Of a stretch of DNA of 64,000 bases, positions 1 through 12,106 are shown piece by piece. Under the pieces are notes generated by a model. It searched no databases. It was given only the letters and a program-made list of their open reading frames with translations, and was not told where the DNA came from. Within the stretch, counting starts at the first letter, position 1. Every line of letters begins with the position of its first letter. The translations under genes were made by a program, and so were the position numbers. Source of the DNA: Phenylobacterium zucineum HLK1 (GTDB lineage: Bacteria; Pseudomonadota; Alphaproteobacteria; Caulobacterales; Caulobacteraceae); contig NC_011143.1 in NCBI RefSeq assembly GCF_000017265.1, positions 124,001-188,000 of the forward strand, given 5' to 3'.

Positions 1-594
1 CAGGCCGAGAAAGTCGCTGAGTTCGATCTGGCTGAGGGGGAGGGGACAGGGTGCCTCGTCCGCCGCCAACCGCGCCGAGAAGGCTTCCATGCAGGCCGCG
101 ATACGCTCGGCCGCCGGCAGACTGCGAATGCAGAGCACGTGCTGGGCGAACGCCCGGTAATGGCCAAGGCAGCGCTGGGTGACCTGCATCAGCGCGCCGG
201 CGTTCCCCCTCGTGGATCTCACAAAGGCGGCGGCCGAGTAGGCGGTGAGCTCGAGGTCCGTGCTCGCTTCAGCCGTGCAGTCGCGGGCGTCTAGGGCGAA
301 CCCGAAGAGATCGCCGGGGAAGCAGAAGCCAACGATCTGCCGGCGACCGTCGCTGGCGTAGAGCAGCAGGCGAACGCAGCCGGCTTCCACCCGATAGAAG
401 GTCGTGGCCGGCTCGCCCTCCTGATAGATGGTCTGGCCCCGCCGACGCCGAACGCGCCAGCGGACCAGGTCCCGCGGCTCGTCCTTCAGCGGGTCCGGGG
501 CGAACGTGCGCGGTTCGGGCCAAGCCTCAACAAACGCCAAACCGGCTCCGGCCCAATCGCCGGAAGGCGTCGGCGCTGCGGCCGTCGAGCCCAT
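1..594 (-). CDS. Crp/Fnr family transcriptional regulator, FixK-like (partial, 3' end outside window)
   Basis: 198 codons are visible, and the reading frame runs off the left edge. The start is the ATG at 594-592. Residues about 45-150 form a cyclic-nucleotide-binding-type beta roll, with the typical stretch GQTIYQEGEPATTFYRVEAG followed by a PGDLFG motif. The end of the visible part (LSQIELSDFLGL) is the beginning of the Crp-type winged helix. The N-terminus has no cysteine before about residue 73, so the four-cysteine [4Fe-4S] signature of true FNR is absent. That points to a FixK-like member whose activity would be set by another signal. It is divergent from cbpA across a 297-bp spacer. 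Because six TTGA-N6-TCAA sites lie in this window, this protein is the obvious candidate regulator (inference). The DNA-recognition helix lies outside the window, so site specificity cannot be read here. Confidence 0.9.
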   Translation of the reverse strand, partial: MGSTAAAPTPSGDWAGAGLAFVEAWPEPRTFAPDPLKDEPRDLVRWRVRRRRGQTIYQEGEPATTFYRVEAGCVRLLLYASDGRRQIVGFCFPGDLFGFALDARDCTAEASTDLELTAYSAAAFVRSTRGNAGALMQVTQRCLGHYRAFAQHVLCIRSLPAAERIAACMEAFSARLAADEAPCPLPLSQIELSDFLGL

Positions 595-891
595 TATTGG
601 AACGCCTCCCTCCGCGGTATCCGGGAAGAGGACGACCGCCCGACCCGTGCACTATATTGCAACGCCCGGAGAGGTCCGGTCGTTCCTCACACCGGCACGC
701 AGCGGCGGAATTGCGCCGGGTTCCAACGCCGACCGCCGAGGGAGCCGAGCATCCGTTCCAAGCAATTGGGGCGAAGCGGCCCACGGCTTCTCACCATTCG
801 GTCCGGGCCAACGGTCGCACTCTGGCGCGAACGCCGTCCCGCTCTATGTCTGGACTCCGCGCCCGTTTGATTTGGCTTCAGGGGATGGGAC

Positions 892-1812
892 TTGGTTGAG
901 GATCCTTACAAGGTCCTGGGCCTGAACCGACAGGCTTCCCAGGACGACATTCAGAAGGCCTACCGCAAGCTGGCCAAGAAGCATCACCCGGACCTCAATC
1001 CGGGTGACCGGTCGGCCGAAGAGAAGTTCAAGCAGGTCTCTCAGGCGTACGACCTGCTGGGCGATGAGGAGAAGCGCCGCCGGTTCGACCGCGGCGAGAT
1101 CGACGCCCAGGGAATGGAGCGGCCGCAGCAGCGGTTCTATCGCGAGTACGCCGACGCCGGCGCCGACCACCCCTACGCCAGCCGCGCCGGGTTCGAAGAC
1201 TTCGCCGACGCCGACAGCATCTTCTCGCAGTTTTTTACCGGAGGCCGCGGCGGCGATCGGTTCCGCAATGTCCGGATGCGGGGCGGCGACGTCCGCTATC
1301 ACCTGCGGGTGGATTTCCTGGATGCCGTGCGCGGCGCGCGCCGGACGCTGACCCTCCCCGACGGGTCTTCTCTGGACATCGAGATCCCCGCGGGGGTGGA
1401 AGACGGCCAGATGCTGCGTGTTCGCGGCAAGGGCTCACCGGGACTGAACGGCGGCGAGGCCGGGGACGCGCTTATCGAGCTGGAGATCGCCGATCATCCT
1501 GTGTTCCGGCGCGAAGGCCAGGACATTCACGTCGACCTCCCCATCACGATCGACGAGGCGGTGCTCGGCGGCAAGGTGGAGGTGCCGACGCCGACTGGGA
1601 CGGTGACCATGACGGTGCCGGCCGGCGCCAGCAGCGGCCGCACGCTCCGCCTGCGCGGCAAAGGCGTGCAGGGGCGCACCAAGGGGGACGAGCTGGTCCA
1701 TCTCAGCATCGTGCTGCCGGAACGCGTCGATCCGGAACTCGAGAACTTCATGCGTCGGTGGCGTGAACAGCATCGCTACGACCCGCGCCGTCCGATGAAG
1801 GGAGCGGCCTGA
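892..1812 (+). CDS. cbpA: DnaJ-class co-chaperone CbpA
   Basis: 306 aa. The J domain occupies residues 1-70 with the HPD tripeptide at 32-34, which stimulates the DnaK ATPase. A linker follows, then two DnaJ C-terminal beta domains (about 125-290). There is no CxxCxGxG zinc-finger repeat, which separates CbpA (class B) from DnaJ. The start is a TTG at 892 directly after a good ribosome-binding stretch (GGGGATGGGA); no in-frame ATG lies nearby. The stop codon overlaps the ATG of the following cbpM gene (TGATG), so the two are translationally coupled, as cbpA-cbpM pairs usually are. It probably partners the DnaK encoded at 7652-9514. No FNR-type box is seen in its own upstream spacer. Confidence 0.95.
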   Translation: MVEDPYKVLGLNRQASQDDIQKAYRKLAKKHHPDLNPGDRSAEEKFKQVSQAYDLLGDEEKRRRFDRGEIDAQGMERPQQRFYREYADAGADHPYASRAGFEDFADADSIFSQFFTGGRGGDRFRNVRMRGGDVRYHLRVDFLDAVRGARRTLTLPDGSSLDIEIPAGVEDGQMLRVRGKGSPGLNGGEAGDALIELEIADHPVFRREGQDIHVDLPITIDEAVLGGKVEVPTPTGTVTMTVPAGASSGRTLRLRGKGVQGRTKGDELVHLSIVLPERVDPELENFMRRWREQHRYDPRRPMKGAA

Positions 1813-2132
1813 TGTTGTGCGAAACGGATGTGGTGGGCCTGGTCCAGGGTCTGAGCCGGCGTCGGCTCCGGCAGTGGGTGCAGTCTGGCTGGGTCCTTCC
1901 GGCCCAGAGCGAGCGGGGCGCAAGCTTCAGCGAGATCGACGTCGCCCGCGCGCGTCTCATCCTGCACCTCCAGCGAGACATGAAGATCGGACCGGACGCC
2001 GTGCCCCTCGTGCTGTCGCTGATGGACCAGGTCTACGGGCTGAGGCAGGAGCTCCGGCGCCTGGCCCGGGCCGTCGAGGCACAGCCGGACACGGTCAAGC
2101 AAGCGATCCTGCGCTCTGCAGGGGGCGGGTGA
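1812..2132 (+). CDS. cbpM: CbpM-like chaperone modulator (MerR-like fold)
   Basis: 106 aa. The N-terminal half is a MerR-like winged helix-turn-helix (residues about 5-60, LSRRRLRQWVQSGWVLP) and the C-terminal half is a helix (about 70-95, QVYGLRQELRRLARAVE). This is the CbpM layout: a small protein that binds the J domain of CbpA and inhibits it. The ATG overlaps the cbpA stop codon. Weak general similarity to MerR regulators is expected, but the position immediately behind cbpA makes a chaperone-modulator role much more likely than a DNA-binding one. Confidence 0.85.
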   Translation: MLCETDVVGLVQGLSRRRLRQWVQSGWVLPAQSERGASFSEIDVARARLILHLQRDMKIGPDAVPLVLSLMDQVYGLRQELRRLARAVEAQPDTVKQAILRSAGGG

Positions 2133-2169
2133 TCCGCGCGCTAGAACGATGGGATCCGCTCCCCTGCAC

Positions 2170-2183
2170 TTGATCGACGTCAA
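2170..2183 (+). promoter_or_regulatory. FNR/FixK-type operator upstream of the 2232 gene and glk
   Basis: The sequence TTGATCGACGTCAA matches the TTGA-N6-TCAA palindrome exactly, and the flanking A/T extend the dyad to ACTTGA...TCAAGT. It ends 48 bp before the ATG at 2232, a plausible activator position. The match is seen directly; regulation is inferred. Confidence 0.75.
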
Positions 2184-2231
2184 GTCGAGCACCGCAGCGC
2201 CGGGCAGGGTCGGCGTGAAGGAGTAAATGCG

Positions 2232-2486
2232 ATGTCAGCTTATCAAGTCGCGACCAGGCAGGCGTATGACGGCGGCGAGGCGCCGACGGAGTCCGTTGGG
2301 CATCTGCAAGAGGCCGGAGGCGTGACGCTGTTCGAAGTGGCTCCTGAGGGCCGGTCGTGGCTGATCAAGCACAATCGCGGCGGGCTCGGGCGTGTGGGCG
2401 ACAAGGCCGAGGCGATCCAGATCGCCGGCGGTCTGGCCGCCTGGTGCAAGGCCCAAGGGAGGCTGGTGAGCTTCCAGCCGGAGTAG
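2232..2486 (+). CDS. Small conserved-type protein of unknown function, FNR-box-preceded
   Basis: 84 aa with no signal peptide or membrane segment. The middle (about 28-55) alternates beta-like stretches, FEVAPEGRSWLIKHN then GDKAEAIQIAGGLAAWCKAQG. That resembles the small DUF2188-type fold, in which a beta hairpin is followed by a helix containing AEA-A, but the family is not certain. The ATG at 2232 has an upstream GAAGGAG Shine-Dalgarno. The glucokinase GTG follows the stop codon with no gap, so the two are one transcription unit behind the box at 2170. A role linked to sugar phosphorylation or stress is possible, but nothing in the sequence fixes it. Confidence 0.7.
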   Translation: MSAYQVATRQAYDGGEAPTESVGHLQEAGGVTLFEVAPEGRSWLIKHNRGGLGRVGDKAEAIQIAGGLAAWCKAQGRLVSFQPE

Positions 2487-3497
2487 GTGACGGCGGCTCG
2501 ACCCCAGAGCGAGTTGTGGTCAGGCCTGGTGGCCGATCTCGGCGGCACGAACACCCGCTTCGCGCTGGTCGATCGGCGCGGTCGTCTTCAGGCGTCGAAG
2601 ACCTATCCGGCGGCCGCGTTCCACTCGGTCGATGAAGGCTTGGCCAGGTACCTCCGCGACGTCGCGCCCGGCGCAGCCCCGCCCGCAGCGGTGCTGGCGA
2701 TCGCAGGCCAGGTGACCGACGGTCGCGCGCGCTTCTCCAACCTGCCTTGGACGGCGGACGCCGCCGCGCTTCGCGCGGCGTTCTCCTTCCGCGCGGTCGA
2801 ACTCATTAACGACTTCGTGGCTCAAGCCCTGGCGGCGCCGCGCCTTGCGCCGGAGCACCTGCGGCCACTTGGGAGGCCGAGCAAGGCGCAACCCGGCGTG
2901 ATCGCGGTCATCGGCGCCGGCACCGGCTTTGGGGCGGCGGGGCTCGCGCCTGGACCGGCTGGCGAGACGCCGATCGCTTCAGAAGCCGGCCACGCCGGCT
3001 TCGCGCCCGCGGACGAATTCGAGCTGCGGCTGTGGGAGCGACTGAAGAGGCGTTTCGGCCGCGTCTCGATCGAGCGCGTGCTGTCGGGCCGCGGGCTCGT
3101 CGCGATCTATGAGGCCGTCCGGGACCAGGGGGCGATCACTCAGCCTGCCGAGGTCGTCGCGGCTGCAAGGCAGGGCGAGAACGAAGCGCAGCAGGCGCTT
3201 TCGCGGTTCGTGACGATCTACGGCCGCGTCGCCGGCGACCTTGCCCTCACCTTCGGGACTCGGGCCGGCGTCTACATTTCCGGCGGAATCGCGCCGAAGA
3301 TCCTCGACTGGCTGGAGAGGCCCGCCTTCCGTGAAGCGTTCGAGGACAAAGGGCGGTTAAGCGGCTTCGTCCGATCCGTGCCCACCTTCGCGGTGACCCA
3401 CCCGGACCCGGGCCTGCTAGGCGCCGCACGGCGGCTCACGGAGCTCCTAGAGGCATCGGCCGCGGCTCAGGACGGCTGCGCCGAAGCGCACTCATAA
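2487..3497 (+). CDS. glk: Glucokinase (ROK-independent, Glk family)
   Basis: 336 aa, close to the usual 320-340 for bacterial Glk (EC 2.7.1.2; ATP + glucose to glucose 6-phosphate, cytosolic). The phosphate-1 motif ADLGGTNTRFAL is at about residues 15-27. The phosphate-2/ATP region IGAGTGFGAAGL lies near 140, followed by the SEAGHAGFAP loop that carries the conserved Glu-His pair contacting glucose. A glycine-rich segment (YISGGIAPKI) is near 260-270. The GTG start at 2487 follows the TAG of the upstream small gene directly. The last 31 bp overlap the end of the convergent gene at 3467. A glucokinase behind an FNR-type box fits a switch to glycolytic ATP production when oxygen is limiting (inference). 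Confidence 0.93.
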   Translation: MTAARPQSELWSGLVADLGGTNTRFALVDRRGRLQASKTYPAAAFHSVDEGLARYLRDVAPGAAPPAAVLAIAGQVTDGRARFSNLPWTADAAALRAAFSFRAVELINDFVAQALAAPRLAPEHLRPLGRPSKAQPGVIAVIGAGTGFGAAGLAPGPAGETPIASEAGHAGFAPADEFELRLWERLKRRFGRVSIERVLSGRGLVAIYEAVRDQGAITQPAEVVAAARQGENEAQQALSRFVTIYGRVAGDLALTFGTRAGVYISGGIAPKILDWLERPAFREAFEDKGRLSGFVRSVPTFAVTHPDPGLLGAARRLTELLEASAAAQDGCAEAHS

Positions 3498-4021
3498 CCT
3501 CGGGGCCCGCCAGCGGCGATCAAGGCCTGCAGGTCCCGCCTCACACCACAGACGATCGCGTGCGCCTCGCGGTTTTCGTCGGGGGGGACGAGCCGCTCGA
3601 CGACCGCCAGTCGGTCCGCGAGTTCAGGCAGCTCACGCGCGCCGTCTGCGGGTAGTCTGTCGAGCAGCGCCTCCCGCTGTTCGAAGAGGAGGTCCAGGCA
3701 GCCCTCGATGTCGCGCAGCTCTCGCGCCCACGGCAGCGCGCGTTGCTCCGGGGCCGACAGCTCACACCAGTTGTGGTTTTGAATGAGCCAGCTCTCGAGC
3801 TTCGCCCAACGCGTTTGCAGCCGCTCGATGCGGCTGTCGATCGCCAGCCAGCTGCGGAAGAGCTGGCCTGGCCCCGGCCCAGGCGATCCGGCCGCCGGCG
3901 GGTCCAGGACCGCCGTGGCTGCGGGGACGGGCAATGCGACGGCGGACGCCCCGGCGAGAAGCGACCGGCGCGAGACCGCGTGCGCAGATGCGCCGCCGCC
4001 CGCCTGAGGACGTGAGCCCAT
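3467..4021 (-). CDS. Exported hypothetical protein, Tat-like signal peptide
   Basis: 184 aa. The N-terminus has a twin-arginine-type signal (SRRSLLAGASAVALPVPAATA, residues about 18-38). A proline/glycine-rich linker follows, then a largely helical region (about 60-175) rich in Trp, Arg and Glu. I do not recognise the family. The ATG at 4021-4019 sits in a short AT-rich spacer divergent from the HTH gene at 4122. Its 3' end overlaps glk tail to tail by 31 bp. The helical content and lack of other motifs suggest a small periplasmic protein; no function can be assigned. Confidence 0.65.
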   Translation of the reverse strand: MGSRPQAGGGASAHAVSRRSLLAGASAVALPVPAATAVLDPPAAGSPGPGPGQLFRSWLAIDSRIERLQTRWAKLESWLIQNHNWCELSAPEQRALPWARELRDIEGCLDLLFEQREALLDRLPADGARELPELADRLAVVERLVPPDENREAHAIVCGVRRDLQALIAAGGPRGYECASAQPS

Positions 4022-4121
4022 GATTGAACCTGCTCATCACAAGAGATCAGTTTATGATCATGGCCTGGCGACGCCGCTGTCAAATTAAAATGCACATAGA
4101 CGATTACATTCTGATCACGAC

Positions 4122-4364
4122 ATGTTGACGGCGGCGCAGATTCGCGCGGCGCGGGCCCTCATCGGCTGGAGCCAGCCAGACCTGGCCAGGGCCTCGGGGC
4201 TGTCGCTGCCGACCATCGTGCGGATGGAGGGCCGACCGGGTCCGGGCCGCAGCGCCGCCGCCAATGTGGAGGCCGTGCGATCCGCCCTCGCTGCGGCCGG
4301 CGTCGTCTTTATCGCCGCGGAAGACGGCGCCGGCCCAGGCGTCCGTTTGAAGGCGGACGAATAG
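4122..4364 (+). CDS. Small XRE-type helix-turn-helix protein
   Basis: 80 aa. Residues 1-65 form a Cro/CI-type HTH: LTAAQIRAARALIGWSQPDL, then ARASGLSLPTIVRMEG as the recognition helix region. The rest (AAAGVVFIAAEDGAGPGVRL) matches the common tail of short alphaproteobacterial HTH proteins, in which a beta strand follows the HTH. The preceding 100 bp (4022-4121) is unusually AT-rich for this window and probably holds divergent promoters for this gene and the exported protein. Targets are unknown. Confidence 0.85.
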   Translation: MLTAAQIRAARALIGWSQPDLARASGLSLPTIVRMEGRPGPGRSAAANVEAVRSALAAAGVVFIAAEDGAGPGVRLKADE

Positions 4365-4384
4365 CGAGGCGCGCGCGATGGCCC

Positions 4385-6991
<2,607 letters not shown>

Positions 6992-7067
6992 GAGACTCTC
7001 TCCTGCCGCTTCTTGCCCCTCAATTAGGGCGCTCGCCGCGACGCGCCAGTTCGTCGGGAACCGCAGA

Positions 7068-7619
7068 TCACGACGGTCCTGGCGCATCGCGAGGCGCCGC
7101 AGAAACGACGACCCGGGCGGGTCGGATCAGGCGCTCCGGCAACCGATAGCCCGCCTGCAGCACCTCAAGGACATGGCCCGGCGGCGCGGTGGCGTCAGCC
7201 CGCGTCGCCACCGCCTCGTGCGCCGCCGCGTCGAACGGCTGACCGAGCGGATCGAGCCGCTCCACGCCGATCTTCTCCAGGGCGTCGAGCAGTTCGCGGC
7301 GCGCCGCCCGAACACCGTCGCGAACGGCTCTGGCGAACGCCTGGCCGCCTTCGTTGTCCGGAGGCTCGACCCGGACTGCCAGGTCGAGGCCGTCGAGCCC
7401 CGGGATCAATCGACCCGTCAGCTCGGCCACGCCAGCCTTCCAGCCTTCGTTGCGGGCCCTCTCCGCGCGTCGCCGAGCGTTCTCGGCGTCGGCGAGCGCC
7501 CGCAGGAGACGCTCGCGAAGGCTTGAGACCGCCTCCGGCTCATCGGGTGCTGGCGCGCCGGCGGCGGGCACGTCGCCGTCGTCGAGAGTAGGTGGTTCGC
7601 TGTCCATCGTGCTGTTCAT
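7068..7619 (-). CDS. grpE: Nucleotide exchange factor GrpE
   Basis: 183 aa. An acidic, proline-rich N-terminus (1-30) is followed by a long helix (about 32-75, [20 protein letters not shown]) and the GrpE beta domain (about 120-175, with [14 protein letters not shown] and [25 protein letters not shown]). It releases ADP from DnaK. It is shorter than housekeeping GrpE (about 195-205 aa), mainly in the N-terminal tail. ATGs at 7619 and 7607 are both possible. It lies 32 bp after dnaK and 76 bp before clpB. A complete dnaK-grpE-clpB operon is unusual, since housekeeping grpE in alphaproteobacteria normally sits with hrcA; this suggests a second, dedicated set (inference). Confidence 0.95.
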   Translation of the reverse strand: MNSTMDSEPPTLDDGDVPAAGAPAPDEPEAVSSLRERLLRALADAENARRRAERARNEGWKAGVAELTGRLIPGLDGLDLAVRVEPPDNEGGQAFARAVRDGVRAARRELLDALEKIGVERLDPLGQPFDAAAHEAVATRADATAPPGHVLEVLQAGYRLPERLIRPARVVVSAAPRDAPGPS

Positions 7620-7651
7620 CCACGCGATACGCGGGCGTAGGTCCTTGATCC

Positions 7652-9514
<1,863 letters not shown>

Positions 9515-9571
9515 GATCAGCCTCTCCACTGTTCAACTCGGGCAAGGCTGAACCCATGACGCGGGCCCAAA

Positions 9572-9585
9572 TTGACCGGGATCAA
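9572..9585 (-). promoter_or_regulatory. FNR/FixK-type operator upstream of dnaK-grpE-clpB
   Basis: TTGACCGGGATCAA on the plus strand (TTGATCCCGGTCAA on the transcribed strand) fits TTGA-N6-TCAA. It lies 57 bp ahead of the dnaK ATG in a 109-bp spacer between dnaK and the yfdX-type gene. This spacing leaves room for a class II activator site with a short 5' UTR. Confidence 0.75.
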
Positions 9586-9623
9586 GAAACCCCGACGCTA
9601 GGCAAGCGGCTCGCGCCGCGGCC

Positions 9624-10568
9624 TTAGGAGCCGGCCTCTTTGCGCTCGCCACTCAGCCTGTTCAGGGCTTCGGAGATGCGTGCCTGCATCCGCTCGAGCG
9701 CCGCTTCGAAGTTCGAGCCCTGCTGGACGCCGCCTTCGAGGCTGCGGATTTCGGCGAGCAGCGCCTTACGGGTCTCCTTGTCGCCGTAGCCCAGGTCTTC
9801 GGTGCGCTCGAGCGCCTCACGGGCGGCGGTGAGGTGCTGCGCCTTGCGCTGCGGATCCTTGTCGGATCGCGCAGCCTCCACCGCGCCTTGAGCGACCACG
9901 AGGGGAAGCGGCGTGACCTCATCGACCATGACTAAGGTGGACCGGGCGCGGTTAAGCACCTCGGCCGCTTCGGCGTTCTTCTGCTGATCGAGCAGGGCCG
10001 CCGTCTGGGCGAGCGCGTCGGGGTAGGTCCCGAGCGGGATGTGGTAGGTCCTGACGCGGATTTCGCTTCGCAGCGAGTCGAGGATCAGGCGCGCCTTGGC
10101 GAGATCGTCAGCGATCACCGCCAGTTGCAAGCTGCGCCGCATGCGGCCGATCCGACCCTCGTCATCAGGCGCAGAGTCGATCACATGGACCTCGGCCGCA
10201 GCCGGGATCAGGGCGTTGGCCGGGTTGCGCCCCACGAGGATCTTGGCCTTGCCCGCCGCGGCCTCCAGGGCCGAGAGCGCGCCGGCCCGGTCGCCGGCGG
10301 CGATTCTTGCAATGGCCCGGTCGGTCTCGGCCAGAACGGCGATGGCTTCCGCATCCAGTGTGCCTTGGGCGGCTGTCTCCGCCTCGGCGCGGTGGCGTTC
10401 ATAAGGGCCCCCGGGCCTGGGGGTCTGGCTGGCCCCTGGCGCGCTGCCCGCTGCGGGGACGGAGGCGGAGGCTGGTGTGTCGTGGCGCCAGGGCCGCCAG
10501 ACCAGCAGCGCGACGATGACGACTGCGGCGATGACGGCGAGCGCGGTCCAGAGGCGGCGTGAACGCAT
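9624..10568 (-). CDS. YfdX family protein, membrane-anchored or exported
   Basis: 314 aa from the ATG at 10568, chosen for its GGGAGAAAG ribosome-binding site; the upstream in-frame ATG at 10598 lacks one. A single hydrophobic segment near the N-terminus (LWTALAVIAAVVIVALLVW, about 5-23) is followed by a Pro/Ala/Ser linker. The YfdX domain (about 80-300) is recognisable from NPANALIPAAAEVHVIDSAP and the AxLDxxxxxIRVRTYHIPLGTYP block. YfdX proteins are periplasmic, helical and linked to acid and heat tolerance; two copies are found in transmissible stress-tolerance loci. It is oriented like dnaK, with its own FNR-type box 86 bp upstream. Confidence 0.85.
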   Translation of the reverse strand: MRSRRLWTALAVIAAVVIVALLVWRPWRHDTPASASVPAAGSAPGASQTPRPGGPYERHRAEAETAAQGTLDAEAIAVLAETDRAIARIAAGDRAGALSALEAAAGKAKILVGRNPANALIPAAAEVHVIDSAPDDEGRIGRMRRSLQLAVIADDLAKARLILDSLRSEIRVRTYHIPLGTYPDALAQTAALLDQQKNAEAAEVLNRARSTLVMVDEVTPLPLVVAQGAVEAARSDKDPQRKAQHLTAAREALERTEDLGYGDKETRKALLAEIRSLEGGVQQGSNFEAALERMQARISEALNRLSGERKEAGS

Positions 10569-10654
10569 GTCTTTCTCCCTGAAGGGCGAGCCCCGCACTG
10601 GAGCTCGCAGGTTCGCGAACTGCGCCGAACCTCCGCTCTTCAGCGAGGCCGAGC

Positions 10655-10668
10655 TTGATCGGGATCAA
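10655..10668 (-). promoter_or_regulatory. FNR/FixK-type operator upstream of yfdX-type gene
   Basis: TTGATCGGGATCAA, a perfect match to the FNR consensus TTGAT-N4-ATCAA. It is 86 bp from the ATG at 10568 in the divergent spacer shared with the universal stress protein gene, which has its own site at 10786. Confidence 0.78.
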
Positions 10669-10785
10669 GTTGCCTTCACCCCCCGCCGAGTTCGCAGACC
10701 AGCCCAACGGCTGGCTGCAGGATGCCGACGGTCATCGAGTTTCACGGGTGGGTAGGGGATTGAACGGCGGCGAGGCCGCCCTTTC

Positions 10786-10799
10786 TTGACCAAGGTCAA
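10786..10799 (+). promoter_or_regulatory. FNR/FixK-type operator upstream of the universal stress protein operon
   Basis: TTGACCAAGGTCAA, a near-perfect palindrome fitting TTGA-N6-TCAA, within CTTGACC...GGTCAAG. It lies 80 bp before the ATG at 10880. Together with the 10655 site it gives the divergent promoter region two separate operators. Confidence 0.75.
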
Positions 10800-10879
10800 G
10801 ATGGGTCGCGCCCAGCGCTCCTCCTTTGGCGTCGAAGCCGGCGCAGGCGAGACCGACGCAAATCGGGAGCACGAGATCT

Positions 10880-11719
10880 ATGAGCGTGAAGCAGATTCTG
10901 GTTCAGGCGGGCGTGGATCAGGGCGCAAAGCGCCGCGTCCAGATCGCCGCCGACCTGGCGGCTCGGTTCGAGGCCGAGATCTCTGGCGTCTTCCTCTCGC
11001 CGGCCGCACCCTCCATGTACCTCGGCGCGGGGATCGAGGGCACGCCGCCGGCGGCCGTACTTCAGGATCTCACCGACGCCCACAGCCGCACCGTCCTGGC
11101 GAACGCGAGGGCCGCGAAGGTCACCCTCGAGGGCGCCGCCAGGGGAAAAGCGGTCGGCTGGCGCGAGATCGACGGGGCCTCCCCGAACGAGCTCATCGAA
11201 GCCGCTCGGACCGCGGACCTCCTGATCATGCCCGGACCGCCGGAGAACACCCGAGAAGGAGTTTTTGCGCCGGCCGACACGGTGGCGCTCGCCGCCGGCG
11301 GGCCGGTGATCGCCGTGCCGGACACCAGCTCGGCGACCAGCGTCGGTCGCAACATCCTGGTGGCTTGGAACGGCAGCCGAGAGTCTGCCCGCGCATTGCG
11401 GGACGCTCTACCGTTGCTGACGCGCGCCGACCAGGTGGCGGGCGTGATCGTCGATCATCCTGCCGCCGCTCGCGACGGGGAACAATCGCTAGAAGCCTTT
11501 CTTCGGCGGCACGGTTGCCGCTCGGTCAGTGTCCAGCGCCTACCGGAAGGCGGACGTCCCGCCAGCGAGGTCATTCTGCAGCACGCCGCTCACGTGGTTC
11601 ACGCCGACCTGATCGTCATGGGCCTCTACGGTCACTCGCGTTTCCGGGAGTTCATCCTGGGCGGGGTCAGTCGGGAGATGCTGGACGACTCTCCCATCCC
11701 CCTATTGTTCTCGCACTAG
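10880..11719 (+). CDS. Tandem universal stress protein (UspA family)
   Basis: 279 aa from the ATG at 10880, which is preceded by CGGGAG; longer in-frame starts add non-homologous residues. Two Usp domains: residues 1-about 140 (starting SVKQILVQAGVD) and about 150-279 (starting RNILVAWNGSRESARAL). The second carries the ATP-binding type motif VMGLYGHSRFREFILGGVSREML near the C-terminus. The first copy is degenerate (LLIMPGPPENTREGVFAP). Tandem Usp proteins of this type are typical of FNR/Anr-controlled low-oxygen regulons. It is followed after 12 bp by a YdbL-like gene and then pdhA in the same direction. Confidence 0.93.
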   Translation: MSVKQILVQAGVDQGAKRRVQIAADLAARFEAEISGVFLSPAAPSMYLGAGIEGTPPAAVLQDLTDAHSRTVLANARAAKVTLEGAARGKAVGWREIDGASPNELIEAARTADLLIMPGPPENTREGVFAPADTVALAAGGPVIAVPDTSSATSVGRNILVAWNGSRESARALRDALPLLTRADQVAGVIVDHPAAARDGEQSLEAFLRRHGCRSVSVQRLPEGGRPASEVILQHAAHVVHADLIVMGLYGHSRFREFILGGVSREMLDDSPIPLLFSH

Positions 11720-11731
11720 GGAGGCTGAGGG

Positions 11732-12106
11732 ATGCCAGACTCAGTTCGTCCCAGCAGAAGAAGCGTCGCGGCGTTGCTCGTGGTGGCGGCGGCCTTCGCG
11801 CCGGCTCTTGCCAAGGCGCAGACGGCGTCGGCCAAGGCGCTGGTTGACGCCGCCAAGGCCGAGGGGAAGGTGGGTGAACAGTCCGACGGCTTCCTGGGCT
11901 TTGTGACGCCAACCTCGGACCCGGCGCTCGAGGCGGCTGTCGCGGAGATCAACGCCGGAAGACGACGGGTCTACGAAGACACCGCCAAACGCAACGGGGT
12001 GACGCCCGAAGTCGCTGGCGTCGCCGCCTTTAAGGTCCTGCGCGACACGAAGCTAAAGGCCGGCGACTACTTCAAGGACGTGGACGGTGTCTGGCGCCGC
12101 AAGTAG
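11732..12106 (+). CDS. YdbL-like (DUF1318) exported protein
   Basis: 124 aa. The N-terminal signal peptide (RRSVAALLVVAAAFAPALAKAQ, cleavage after about residue 29) is followed by the DUF1318 layout: AKALVDAAKAEGKVGEQSDGFLG, then AAVAEINAGRRRVYEDTAKRNGVTPEVAGVAAFKVL. YdbL proteins are periplasmic and usually sit beside YdbH/YnbE, which link the envelope membranes; those partners are absent here. It lies 12 bp after the Usp gene and overlaps the possible GTG start of pdhA by 20 bp, so it is part of one operon. Function in this context is unknown. Confidence 0.8.
   Translation: MPDSVRPSRRSVAALLVVAAAFAPALAKAQTASAKALVDAAKAEGKVGEQSDGFLGFVTPTSDPALEAAVAEINAGRRRVYEDTAKRNGVTPEVAGVAAFKVLRDTKLKAGDYFKDVDGVWRRK

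Noticed and set aside
4024-4037. TTGAACCTGCTCAT near the divergent exported/HTH genes as an FNR-type site
   Set aside because: Half-site mismatch, and it lies only 3 bp from the start codon, where an activator could not work.
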